A stretch of 64,000 nt of DNA from NCBI RefSeq assembly GCF_004154955.1, contig NZ_CP011524.1, positions 930,001-994,000 of the forward strand. The letters are read 5' to 3'. Numbering within the stretch: the first letter of the stretch is position 1; every line of letters begins with the position of its first letter. The notes under the pieces are model-generated. The model was not told the origin of the DNA and did no database searches. It saw only the letters and a list, made by a program, of their open reading frames with translations. Below are positions 52,665 through 60,512 of the stretch, one piece after another. The stretch comes from Intestinimonas butyriciproducens. GTDB taxonomy: Bacteria; Bacillota; Clostridia; Oscillospirales; Oscillospiraceae. A program made the position numbers and the translations under genes.

Positions 52665-53285
52665 ATGGAGGGACCGATCTGTTATATTGTGGGCGCGGGA
52701 ACGTTCTATGAGGAGGGCTTTGCGCCTGAACTGGGAGACTTTGTCATTGCGGCGGACGGCGGATATCAGATCTTGCTGGAGCGGGGCGTCACTATGGATT
52801 TGGTAGTGGGGGACTTTGATTCCATAGGCTTTCGGCCGGATCATCCGAATGTGGTGGACCTGCCCGTGGAAAAGGACGATACCGATATGATGGCGGCCAT
52901 CCGATTGGGACGAGAGCGGGGATTCCGCTCCTTTTGCCTCTATGGCGGGACCGGAGGGCGGGCGGACCATACGCTGGCAAATCTCCAATCCCTAGTCTGG
53001 CTGTCTCGAAGGGGCTGTCAGGGCGTCCTCATCGGAGATGGGTGGACTGCCAGGGCGGTCACCAATGGGATGTGGAGCTTCGGTCCCGGGCATCGGGGAC
53101 TCCTCTCGGTATTCTGCATGGGGGACAGAGCGGAGGGGGTCTGGCTGCGGGGGCTCAAATATCCGCTGGAGGGCGCGGCGCTTACCTGTGATTTCCCCTT
53201 GGGCGTAAGCAATGAGTTCACGGGAGCTGCGGGCAGCGTGTCAGTAGAGCGTGGGACGCTGTTGGTGGTATACTATTGGAAATAG
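52665..53285 (+). CDS. thiN: Thiamine diphosphokinase
   Basis: A 206-residue enzyme that makes thiamine pyrophosphate from thiamine and ATP. Motifs AADGG (about residues 29-33), GDFDSIG (about 48-54), KDDTDMMAA (about 69-77) and GGTGGRADH (about 93-101) match thiamine pyrophosphokinase, and the length fits. ATG 52665 has gggagg 9 bases upstream. In many Firmicutes the gene follows rpe and rsgA; here it stands alone between the feo operon and a convergent aldehyde dehydrogenase. Confidence 0.92.
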   Translation: MEGPICYIVGAGTFYEEGFAPELGDFVIAADGGYQILLERGVTMDLVVGDFDSIGFRPDHPNVVDLPVEKDDTDMMAAIRLGRERGFRSFCLYGGTGGRADHTLANLQSLVWLSRRGCQGVLIGDGWTARAVTNGMWSFGPGHRGLLSVFCMGDRAEGVWLRGLKYPLEGAALTCDFPLGVSNEFTGAAGSVSVERGTLLVVYYWK

Positions 53286-53297
53286 GGCAGGGGAGAG

Positions 53298-53343
53298 CAA
53301 AGCGGAGCGCGGAGACCGATATCGGTCTCCGCGCTCCGCTTTG
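53298..53343. terminator. Perfect 46-bp palindrome between thiN and the aldehyde dehydrogenase gene
   Basis: Two exact 23-base arms meeting at GATATC, between convergent stops. No T tract follows on either strand outside the arms. It shares the central CCGATATCGG with the palindrome at 2162-2207. Confidence 0.75.
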
Positions 53344-53355
53344 AAAGGGGATGCC

Positions 53356-54840
53356 TCACTTCTCGGGATAGAACCCGGAGGGAGATTCAGAGAGATTGAT
53401 CATAATATTTTTCATCTGCGTATAATGTTCCAGAATGACCTTGTGGGTCTCACGGCCGATGCCGGAGGACTTATAGCCGCCGAAGGGGGCGCCCTCGGGG
53501 ATCGCGTTGTAGGTGTTGATCCACATGCGTCCGGTCTCTATGCGCCGGGACACGCGGATGGCACGGTTGATGTCCCGGGTCCAGACGGCGCCGCCCAGGC
53601 CGTAGGCGCTGTCGTTGGCCATGGCGATGACCTCATCCTCGTCGTGGAACTTGATGACACAGGCCACAGGTCCGAAAATTTCCTCCTGGGCGACCCGCAT
53701 ATGGTTGTCTACGTCCACCAACAGGGTGGGCTTCATAAAGCAGCCTTTGGCCAGGTCGCCTTCGGTAGCGCGCTCGCCTCCGCAGGCGACCCTGGCACCC
53801 TCCTGTTTGGCGATCTCGATGTACTCCAGAATCTTTTTCACCTGATGCTCGTTGATCTGAGCGCCCATTTGGGTGTCCGGCTCCCAAGGCATTCCCACCT
53901 TTACGGCGTTGAAGCGGCGGGCGGCCTCCTCGACAAATTGATCATAGATGGTGTCCTGTACAAAGACACGGGAACCGGCGCAGCAGACCTGCCCCTGGTT
54001 GAAGAGAATTCCCAACTGCACGCCGTCCATGGCCATATCCCATTTACAGTCGTCAAAGTATATGTTAGCCGACTTGCCGCCCAGCTCCAGGGTAGAGGGG
54101 ATCAACCTCTCCGCAGCCGCGCAGGCCACACAGCCCCCCACTTCGGTGGAGCCGGTAAAGGCCAGCTTACGGAAACCGGGGTGGTCCAGGATGTACTGCC
54201 CGGCCTTGGAGCCGGATCCGGTGATGACATTGAAGACACCGGCCGGAATCACATCCTGTGTAAGTCTGGCCAACTCCAGGACAGAGAGCGGAGTATCGCT
54301 GGAGGGCTTGAACACAGTACAGCAGCCGGCGGCCAGCACGGGCGCCAGTTTCCAGGCGGCCATAAGGAAGGGAAAGTTCCAGGGGACGATCTGCCCAACA
54401 ACGCCGATGGGTTCCCGGAGAATTAGAGAAAGGGTGTTGCCATCGAGAATGTTGGCCGAGCCCTCCTCCGCCATGATACAGCCTGCAAAATAGCGGAAAT
54501 GGCGGGCAGAATAAGGAATATCGATGGCCATGGTCTCACGGATGGGCTTGCCGTTGTCCATGGACTCTACCATAGCCAGATGCTCCGCGTTGGCCTCGAT
54601 GACGTCGGCGATTCGGTTCAAAATAGCGGCGCGCTCGTTGGTCGTGACGTTGCGCCAGGATTGAAAGGCATCCCAAGCTGCGCTCACGGCCTCATCCACA
54701 TCCTCACGAGTGGCTTGTGCGCAGTCGGCCAGAAGCTCCCCGTTGGCGGGACAGCGGGTCTGAAACGTGGCCCCGTCCTTGGCGGGAACCCACTTTCCGT
54801 TGATATAGAGATCAAAGTGGTCCTGTGTTATTTTTCCCAT
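53356..54840 (-). CDS. NAD(P)-dependent aldehyde dehydrogenase
   Basis: A 494-residue class of the ALDH superfamily. The catalytic Cys is in NQGQVCCAGSR (about residues 293-303), the general-base Glu in LELGGKSAN (about 260-268), and PWNFPFLMAAWKLAPVLAAG and FTGSTEVGG mark the cofactor domain. It oxidises an aldehyde to an acid in the cytoplasm. ATG 54840 has AAAGGAG upstream; the longer frame to 54945 is not needed. It lies downstream of a YheO-type regulator on the same strand, with a repeat array between, which suggests regulation by that protein. The substrate is unknown. Confidence 0.92.
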   Translation of the reverse strand: MGKITQDHFDLYINGKWVPAKDGATFQTRCPANGELLADCAQATREDVDEAVSAAWDAFQSWRNVTTNERAAILNRIADVIEANAEHLAMVESMDNGKPIRETMAIDIPYSARHFRYFAGCIMAEEGSANILDGNTLSLILREPIGVVGQIVPWNFPFLMAAWKLAPVLAAGCCTVFKPSSDTPLSVLELARLTQDVIPAGVFNVITGSGSKAGQYILDHPGFRKLAFTGSTEVGGCVACAAAERLIPSTLELGGKSANIYFDDCKWDMAMDGVQLGILFNQGQVCCAGSRVFVQDTIYDQFVEEAARRFNAVKVGMPWEPDTQMGAQINEHQVKKILEYIEIAKQEGARVACGGERATEGDLAKGCFMKPTLLVDVDNHMRVAQEEIFGPVACVIKFHDEDEVIAMANDSAYGLGGAVWTRDINRAIRVSRRIETGRMWINTYNAIPEGAPFGGYKSSGIGRETHKVILEHYTQMKNIMINLSESPSGFYPEK

Positions 54841-54917
54841 GGTATACGCTCCTTTCAAAAAAGCGGGATGGAACAGCAGGTGACCTGCCGCTCCCATGCG
54901 AGTATTTCCTAAATAAA

Positions 54918-54945
54918 AATATAGCGCTTTGCACAAAAAAATCAA
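54918..54945 (-). promoter_or_regulatory. Possible promoter of the aldehyde dehydrogenase gene
   Basis: On the minus strand, TTGATT (54945-54940), 16-base spacer, TATATT (54923-54918), about 78 bases before the start. Surroundings are very AT-rich, so chance matches are possible. Confidence 0.5.
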
Positions 54946-55039
54946 GTGACAAAACGCAGAAAATAAAGAAAGATTCTGTATAAATTAACTATATTACATT
55001 TATATTCAATTTAGAAGAGGAAAATGGAAAATTTAATAA

Positions 55040-55108
55040 TAGAACAAAATAAATAATCTGTTCTGAACAATAGAACAAAATAAAAATGAGATGGCGCGTA
55101 GAACAAAA
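55040..55108. repeat. Array of GAACA half-sites upstream of the aldehyde dehydrogenase gene
   Basis: TAGAACAAAATAAA occurs at 55040-55053 and again at 55071-55084, and TAGAACAAAA at 55099-55108, 31 and 28 bases apart. An inverted TGTTCTGAACA lies between at 55059-55069. The spacing of about three helical turns suggests cooperative regulator binding. Confidence 0.6.
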
Positions 55109-55149
55109 AAGATCGCCTGCCCTTACGTAAGGACAGGCAATCTTTTTTT
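55105..55149 (-). terminator. Terminator of the YheO-type regulator gene
   Basis: AAAAAAGAT.GCCTG.CCTTAC and its complement form a long stem with T residues at both ends, 45 bases past the regulator's stop on the minus strand. Confidence 0.82.
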
Positions 55150-55193
55150 GCAAAGGAAAACGGCCTCCCTGAAAACAGCGAGGCTGGAGAAGA

Positions 55194-55862
55194 TCACACG
55201 TCGGAGTCGTCCCTGGTGCGGATACGGCGGAGATAGCGATAGACTGTGGGTTCTGAGATATTCAGCTCTTTGGCGGCCTGACCGACGGAACCTTTGGTAG
55301 AGAATACCCCCTGGTGCTCTAAGGCTTGGATGACTTGCTCCTTTTCCTGAGGCGTCATCCGGGATGGTGGCACCCCGAAGTTGAGCACAGTGTTATGGAT
55401 AAGAGTGGTGGAAAGGCCCGGAATGGAGTCGTCCAGATCTTCCGTGTAGCTGTTCCGGCTGTCTTCACCGGGCAGGGAAAAGGCCCGCATCAGGCCGTGA
55501 AGATGCTGAGAGATCGCAAAAAAATCAGAGACATCGTGGTTGATGCAAATCAGGCCGATCAGCGTTCCGTGCTCCTTGATAAAGTACGTCGAGGAGACAA
55601 ACTGCTTTCCGTTGCGGGTACGGCCCTCGTAATTTGCGATAAAATCCTGTGTTTCATAAATTTGATCCCGGACCAGATTACGGGCCAGCTCCGTCATGGG
55701 GTCCCCCACCTTGCGCCCGCTTAAGTGGCCGTTAAAGATTGAGATCACGGAATTCTCCGGATCAGAGACATCGTGGAGAATGACTTCGTAGTTTTTACCG
55801 CAAATTTCGCTGATAAAAGTGACCATGGGAATGTAGCGCTCCAGTTGTGCGCGGTTGCTCAT
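55194..55862 (-). CDS. YheO-type PAS / helix-turn-helix regulator
   Basis: A 222-residue regulator. The N-terminal half is a YheO-type PAS domain (VTFISEICGKNYEVILHDVS and IGLICINHDVSDFF), and the C-terminus a DauR-like helix-turn-helix (GSVGQAAKELNISEPTVYRY, about 194-213). Members bind small metabolites and control catabolic genes. ATG 55862 is preferred, with AGTAGGGAT upstream; an in-frame ATG 55883 is possible. It precedes the aldehyde dehydrogenase gene on the same strand and is the likely binder of the GAACA array. Confidence 0.86.
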   Translation of the reverse strand: MSNRAQLERYIPMVTFISEICGKNYEVILHDVSDPENSVISIFNGHLSGRKVGDPMTELARNLVRDQIYETQDFIANYEGRTRNGKQFVSSTYFIKEHGTLIGLICINHDVSDFFAISQHLHGLMRAFSLPGEDSRNSYTEDLDDSIPGLSTTLIHNTVLNFGVPPSRMTPQEKEQVIQALEHQGVFSTKGSVGQAAKELNISEPTVYRYLRRIRTRDDSDV

Positions 55863-55955
55863 AGTATCCCTACTTTCTGCCATTTGCCGCGTAGCAGTAT
55901 CATTTTAGCGCAGAAAGAGAAAAAATTCAATCCTGGAGGATAAAAAATTTTACTC

Positions 55956-55985
55956 TTGACAAAATATATGATAATAAATTATAAT
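55956..55985 (+). promoter_or_regulatory. Promoter of the PatB/MalY-type gene
   Basis: Perfect TTGACA (55956-55961), 18-base spacer, perfect TATAAT (55980-55985). The transcript would carry a leader of about 175 bases (55993-56169) in which I see no known riboswitch. Confidence 0.82.
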
Positions 55986-56169
55986 CAATATGAAATAAAA
56001 TTATTTGAATGGTCAAGCTATAGCCGCGCCGAGAGGGGGCCATCCGAGAGAAACGGAGGCAGGAGCGGCGCTTCTATGTGCAGAAATTGGCCGGACAACG
56101 GCGGGCGCAGGCATCGACAGCGGCCGCCATAACTCTTTGGATCGTTGTGGTATGGGTAGGTGGGGCGGA

Positions 56170-57351
56170 ATGAAATTTGATTTTGATACATGGATCGACC
56201 GTCGGGGGACAGCCTCCTTTAAGTGGGATGCCAACGGCACATATTATGGCCGGGATGATGTGATCCCCATGTGGGTGGCGGATATGGATTTTCCCTGTGC
56301 CCCTGCGGTGGTGGACGCGGTGAAGCGCCGGGCGGAGCATCCCATCTACGGCTATGGGATCCGCCAGCAGCCCTATTACGACGCGGTGATGGGCTGGCTC
56401 AAGCGCCGCCATGGGTTTGAGGTGAAGCAGGAGCATCTGGCCTTCGCGCCTCCGGGCGTCATCTATGCGATGTATGTGCTTCTGCGGCTCATCACAGAGC
56501 CGGGAGACAAGGTGATGATCCCGATGCCCAACTACGACCCTCTCTTTGGCATGGTGCAGGAGAGCGGGCGGACGTTGGTGGAGACCCCGCTGGTCTGGAG
56601 AGAGGGGCGGTTCACCTTCGACTTTGTGGATCTGGAGACCAAGGCGGCAAACGGTGTAAAGGCCCTGCTCCTATCCAGCCCTCACAATCCCACTGGACGG
56701 GTCTGGACCCGGGAGGAGTTGCGGACACTGGCCGATATCTGCCTGCGCCATGACATTTTTATGATGGTGGACGAGATCCACTGTGATTTTGTCCCGAAGG
56801 AACATCCCCATGTGACCTTTGGCACTCTGGGGGAGGACGTGCTGAAGAGATCCATGATCTGTTATTCCGCGAACAAGGGCTTCAATCTGGGAGGGCTGGG
56901 CATGGCTACGGTAGTCCTGGCAGACGGAGTGCTGCGGGAACGGTTCAACGGCGAAATGCTGGCCGCCCAGACCCGGTTGGACAATATCTTCGGTATAGAG
57001 GCCCTCATTGCCGCCTATAACGAAGGAGAGGAGTGGTTGGATGCGGCTATCGACTATGTCTCGGAGAACAAGCGGCATCTAGAGCGGGTTCTGCGGGAAC
57101 GCATTCCGGAGATCCGCATGATTCCATCGGAAGGGACTTATCTGGCGTGGCTGGACTGTGGCGCGCTGGGTCTGCGGGGAAAGGAACTGGAACATTTCAT
57201 GGTCCAGAAGGCGGGCGTGGCCTTCTGCGCAGGCTATGAATTCGGTGAGGCGGGGGAGTGTTTTGTGCGGATCAACCTGGCCTGTCCCCGCTGCATTCTG
57301 GACGAGGCGCTCAGGCGTATAGAGCGGGCAGTCAAAGCAAGACGAGGATAA
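56170..57351 (+). CDS. PatB/MalY-type C-S lyase or aminotransferase
   Basis: A 393-residue PLP enzyme of fold type I. FDTWIDRRGTASFKWD at the N-terminus, PMWVADMDF, SSPHNPTGRVW, VDEIHCDFV and the PLP lysine in SANKGFNLGGLG are characteristic of the PatB/MalY cystathionine beta-lyase group. It probably splits cystathionine or other cysteine-S-conjugates to pyruvate, ammonia and a thiol. ATG 56170 begins the conserved sequence; the frame is open a further 55 codons upstream from a TTG at 56005, but that part shows no family similarity. Its terminator has been split by the IS element. Confidence 0.9.
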   Translation: MKFDFDTWIDRRGTASFKWDANGTYYGRDDVIPMWVADMDFPCAPAVVDAVKRRAEHPIYGYGIRQQPYYDAVMGWLKRRHGFEVKQEHLAFAPPGVIYAMYVLLRLITEPGDKVMIPMPNYDPLFGMVQESGRTLVETPLVWREGRFTFDFVDLETKAANGVKALLLSSPHNPTGRVWTREELRTLADICLRHDIFMMVDEIHCDFVPKEHPHVTFGTLGEDVLKRSMICYSANKGFNLGGLGMATVVLADGVLRERFNGEMLAAQTRLDNIFGIEALIAAYNEGEEWLDAAIDYVSENKRHLERVLRERIPEIRMIPSEGTYLAWLDCGALGLRGKELEHFMVQKAGVAFCAGYEFGEAGECFVRINLACPRCILDEALRRIERAVKARRG

Positions 57352-57354
57352 AAG

Positions 57355-57367
57355 AAGGCGGTCTGCC
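57355..57367. terminator. Left half of a terminator split by the IS element
   Basis: AAGGCGGTCTGCC here is the exact reverse complement of GGCAGACCGCCTT at 59050-59062, which is followed by TTCCC. Before insertion the two formed one hairpin between convergent patB-type and MATE genes. Confidence 0.7.
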
Positions 57368-57411
57368 GTGTGAACCGCCCCCTGTCAAGTAGACAGATGA
57401 AAAAAGAAAAA

Positions 57412-58332
57412 TTACGCCACGAGGGTCTGGTTCCTGTAAGCAAGGGGAGCCAGGCCCTTTAACTTAGCTTGAAGCCGCCTTGTATTGTAAAAGTCTATGT
57501 ATTCGTCGATGGCTTTCTTCAATTCCTCGAAGGTATGAAATTGCCGGAGGTAGTACATTTCAGATTTGAGAATCCCCCAGAAGCCCTCCATAGGGCCGTT
57601 GTCGATGCAGCGGCCGGGCCGGGACATACTCTGCGTTGCATGGATACCGTCCAGCTTTGCTTTGAACTGCCGGTTGGTGTACTGATAGCCCCTGTCGCTG
57701 TGAAACAGAGGATGGGCGCCGGGGTTGGCTCTCACCGCTCTGTCAAAGGTGTCAAAAACAAGCTGATTGTTGTTGGATTGGCCCAGTGCATACGCAACGA
57801 TGCTTTTGTCATGGAGATCAAGGATCGCACTCAGGTATGCTTTCTTCCCATTGATAAGTTTGAATTCTGTGACATCTGTCAGCCATTTCTCATTGGGACC
57901 ATTTGCCGTAAATTCTCTGTTCAATACGTTTTCCGCGGTAACACGCGGTTCTAATATGACATAGTGCTTTTTCTTTCGGCGTATCACGGCCTGCATATGT
58001 ACACTTTTCATCAGGCGGTAAATCCGCTTGTGGTTGTAGTTTCTTTTGAGCCGGCTGTTCACATTCAGCGTCATACGGCGATAACCGTAGATGCCTTTTA
58101 CTTCGCTGTACAAACGGATGATTTCTTCCAGCAAGAGGGTATTTTCTTTTTCTGAGGCACTTTCTTCCCGGTGAAGCCATTTGTAGTAAGAACAGCGGGG
58201 AATCCCGGATAACGCGCATAACGATGCGATTTCATATCCTTTTTCCTGACGAAGCGTATGGATCGCCTCATAGACCTTCCTGCGGCGTGTGAGCCTGTTT
58301 ACCGCCTCCCCTCCAGTTCGTTCAATTTTTTT
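57412..58332 (-). CDS. IS3-family transposase, OrfB (catalytic part)
   Basis: An open frame of 306 codons beginning at the slippery site and lacking its own conventional start in the first part. It encodes the HTH_21-type region (YEAIHTLRQEKGYEIASLCA) and the rve integrase core. The DDE triad is visible as Asp in KWLTDVTEF, Asp in HSDRGYQYT and Glu in NGPMEGFWGILKSE. It would be made as an OrfAB fusion by -1 frameshifting. Internal starts may give OrfB alone. Confidence 0.88.
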   Translation of the reverse strand, partial: KKIERTGGEAVNRLTRRRKVYEAIHTLRQEKGYEIASLCALSGIPRCSYYKWLHREESASEKENTLLLEEIIRLYSEVKGIYGYRRMTLNVNSRLKRNYNHKRIYRLMKSVHMQAVIRRKKKHYVILEPRVTAENVLNREFTANGPNEKWLTDVTEFKLINGKKAYLSAILDLHDKSIVAYALGQSNNNQLVFDTFDRAVRANPGAHPLFHSDRGYQYTNRQFKAKLDGIHATQSMSRPGRCIDNGPMEGFWGILKSEMYYLRQFHTFEELKKAIDEYIDFYNTRRLQAKLKGLAPLAYRNQTLVA

Positions 58333-58982
58333 AAGAAATCGTTCTCCATTTGAAGCCTTCTGTTTTCCGCTTCCAGCTGCCGCAGCTTTGCCGCGGCTTT
58401 TTCCTCCTCGCTGTATTCGGAAGGAGGGCGGCGTCTCCCCCGGCGGTCAAGCAACCCAGCTTCTCCCTGCTCCTGATATTTTTTGACCCAGCTATAGATC
58501 TGCTGATAGGTGATCTTGTACTGTTCGCTGGTCCGCCGGTAGTCCAGTTGATGTTCTAAGCAGTATAGTACTGCCTGCAGCTTTTGCTCCTGCGATAATT
58601 TTTCTTTCTCGGCCATATCTGTTTCCTCCCGCGCTCTGCGTGTCTTGAACTCTCTATGGCCTTGATTATACAACGTAATCCATTGTTGTAAAACCGCATG
58701 GGAGGAAATCCCGTATTTGCGGCACATGGCATCCAGCGAGCCTCCTCCGCCCATGTAGTCTTCTACTGCCGCCAGCTTCAGTGAGGATGGATAACTTGTA
58801 ACATGCTTTTTCGGATGCAGACCCGCAGGCCCCTCCGTCTGATATTTCCGCAGCCATGCCTGGAAAGTGCTCAATCGTATGCCTAACTCTTCCCGGATCT
58901 GTGTGGAACCCTTACGGATCGCTAGGTAGTCCTCCACAGCCTGAATCTTTACCTCCGGCGGTATTTTGCCTTTTAAACTCAT
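58299..58982 (-). CDS. IS3-family transposase, OrfA (DNA-binding part)
   Basis: A 227-residue protein with two helix-turn-helix modules (about residues 10-50 and 64-105), a third near 128-175, and a C-terminal leucine-zipper-like coiled coil (AKLRQLEAENRRLQMENDFL). This long OrfA is typical of the IS150 group. GGAGGGAGC precedes ATG 58982. The A7 run at 58332-58326 (codons TTA AAA AAA TTG) near its end allows the -1 shift into orfB. Confidence 0.88.
   Translation of the reverse strand: MSLKGKIPPEVKIQAVEDYLAIRKGSTQIREELGIRLSTFQAWLRKYQTEGPAGLHPKKHVTSYPSSLKLAAVEDYMGGGGSLDAMCRKYGISSHAVLQQWITLYNQGHREFKTRRAREETDMAEKEKLSQEQKLQAVLYCLEHQLDYRRTSEQYKITYQQIYSWVKKYQEQGEAGLLDRRGRRRPPSEYSEEEKAAAKLRQLEAENRRLQMENDFLKKLNELEGRR
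58326..58332 (-). other. Programmed -1 frameshift site
   Basis: Seven A residues on the minus strand, in register A AAA AAA relative to the orfA frame. The -1 frame is open from here to the end of orfB. Confidence 0.75.
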
Positions 58983-59101
58983 GATAATTGCTCCCTCCGT
59001 TTCGACAGTTTAATTTTTTTGCTGTCTACTTCAGAGGGAGCATATCAGTGGCAGACCGCCTTTTCCCTTGCGGAGAAGCATAAAATTGAGGTATGATAGC
59101 C

Positions 59102-60436
59102 TCAAACTTGTTCCGCCTCCGGAAGCGGGTTCTCACGCCGGTGGCTGCGGAAGTAACGCCAGGCGCAGAACGCGGTGAGGCACAGACAGAGAAGCTCGGA
59201 GCAGAGTGTGGAAAACCAGATGCCTTTGTCGCCAAACAGAGAAGAGAGGATCAACAGGGAGGCCACCAGCAATACCAGACTTCTGCCAAAGGAGATGGAA
59301 AAGGCGAAAACAGGCCGCTCCACAGCGGTGAAGAAGGCGGCAAAGATGACATTAAAGCCCAGCACCAGGAAAGAGGAGGAATACATCCGAAGGGCGGAAA
59401 TGGAGTAGGAGAAAACGGCGCTGTCGGTGGGGAGGAAGGCGGAGACGATGGCGGGAGCCCCTAATTCTCCCAGCGCGAAGGAGACGAGGGAAAATGCGGC
59501 GATCAGGGATACGCCGTATTTCAACAGTCTATGGCAGTTTTTTCGTTCCCCTGCCCCCAAATGGAAGCTCACCAGTGGCTGCATGCCCTGGGCGGTGCCT
59601 GTCATGGTCATGAGGACCAGAGTATTGACGTAGCTGATGATGGTGTAGGATGCCAGTGCGCCCTCGCCGATGACTCGAAGAATGGTGTGGTTAAAAAGAA
59701 AAATGACCAGACCGTTGGAGAGCTCGTTGAGGCCCTCGGACAGGCCCAGGGGCAGAATGCGGCGATAAGCGGCAAGATCCAGCTTGAACCTCCCCACCCG
59801 CAGCCGCTCCCGGTGGGTGAGAAAGTAGCCGAAAAAGACACAGGTGGACGTGACCTGGGCGAGACCCGTGGCAAAGGCGGCCCCCCACACGCCCCAATGA
59901 AAGACCAGTACAAAAACGGCGTCCAGCACCACATTCATGAGGGCGCAGGAGATCACGCCGATGGTGCTGATGTGGGGGGCGCTGTTGGCCTTGACCTGGA
60001 CCTCCAAGTTATAGGATATGGTAAAGAAGATGGCAAAGGCGGCGATGGTGCCTACATACTCTTTTACATACACCAGGGTGTCCGGGGTGGCACCAAGGAA
60101 CAGGGCCACCCGCTCCAGGTTGAGGAGGACCAGCGCACCCAGCAGCAGGCTGGCAATGCCGGTGACGAACAGATTCTGATTGAAATAATTCCGGGCGCGG
60201 TCCAGATCCCCCTGGCCCAGCGCGATGGAGATGACCGTGGAAGTACCGGTGGCCAGCAGGATCCCCACCATAAAGACCAGCGAGGTAAAGGGCATGGACA
60301 GATTCACGGCCGTCAGGGCGTGTTCTCCCACCCCCCAGGCCACGAAGATGCCGTCCACCATGGTGTAAAGGGAGAAGATCCACATGGAGACGATGGATGG
60401 GATGACGAACTTGAAAAACCTCTTGAGCAGGTCCAA
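59102..60436 (-). CDS. MATE family efflux transporter
   Basis: A 444-residue membrane protein with 12 predicted helices in two similar halves. FVIPSIVSMWIFSLYTMVDG at the N-terminus, ATGTSTVISIALGQGD and GTAQGMQPLVSFHLGAG are MATE/NorM-type segments. It would expel drugs or toxic cations in exchange for Na+ or H+. TTG 60436 has AAAGGAGG 7 bases upstream. It is divergent from a MerR/GyrI-type regulator, and its promoter has the 19-base spacer that MerR proteins need. Confidence 0.92.
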   Translation of the reverse strand: MDLLKRFFKFVIPSIVSMWIFSLYTMVDGIFVAWGVGEHALTAVNLSMPFTSLVFMVGILLATGTSTVISIALGQGDLDRARNYFNQNLFVTGIASLLLGALVLLNLERVALFLGATPDTLVYVKEYVGTIAAFAIFFTISYNLEVQVKANSAPHISTIGVISCALMNVVLDAVFVLVFHWGVWGAAFATGLAQVTSTCVFFGYFLTHRERLRVGRFKLDLAAYRRILPLGLSEGLNELSNGLVIFLFNHTILRVIGEGALASYTIISYVNTLVLMTMTGTAQGMQPLVSFHLGAGERKNCHRLLKYGVSLIAAFSLVSFALGELGAPAIVSAFLPTDSAVFSYSISALRMYSSSFLVLGFNVIFAAFFTAVERPVFAFSISFGRSLVLLVASLLILSSLFGDKGIWFSTLCSELLCLCLTAFCAWRYFRSHRRENPLPEAEQV

Positions 60437-60463
60437 AGTAAAACCTCCTTTTCTCTCATCACA

Positions 60464-60494
60464 ACTATAAACCCTCGTATTATCCGAAAGTCAA
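60464..60494 (-). promoter_or_regulatory. MerR-type promoter of the MATE gene (19-base spacer)
   Basis: On the minus strand, TTGACT (60494-60489), a 19-base spacer and TATAGT (60469-60464). An imperfect dyad ACCCTCG...CGAAAGT lies inside the spacer, the standard MerR-family operator layout in which DNA distortion activates the promoter. Confidence 0.82.
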
Positions 60495-60512
60495 TACCCG
60501 GGAGGAAGAAAA

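Larger units (their letters stand above)
57380..59038 (-). mobile_element. IS3-family insertion sequence (complete)
   Basis: About 1.66 kb, more AT-rich than its surroundings. Imperfect 17-base terminal inverted repeats, CCCTGTCAAGTAGACAG (57380-57396) and its partner (59022-59038), match at 15 of 17 positions. It carries orfA and orfB in overlapping frames joined by a slippery A7 run, the hallmark of IS3-family transposases. Both frames and the DDE residues look intact, so it may be active. I found no clear target-site duplication. Confidence 0.9.

Noticed and set aside
55040-55108. GAACA repeats as a CRISPR array
   Set aside because: Units are too short (10-14 bases), spacers are irregular, one unit is inverted and no cas gene is present.
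57368-57379. Target-site duplication of the IS3 element
   Set aside because: Flanking bases gtgtgaaccgcc on the left and agcatatcag on the right show no shared 3-5 base direct repeat next to the end repeats.
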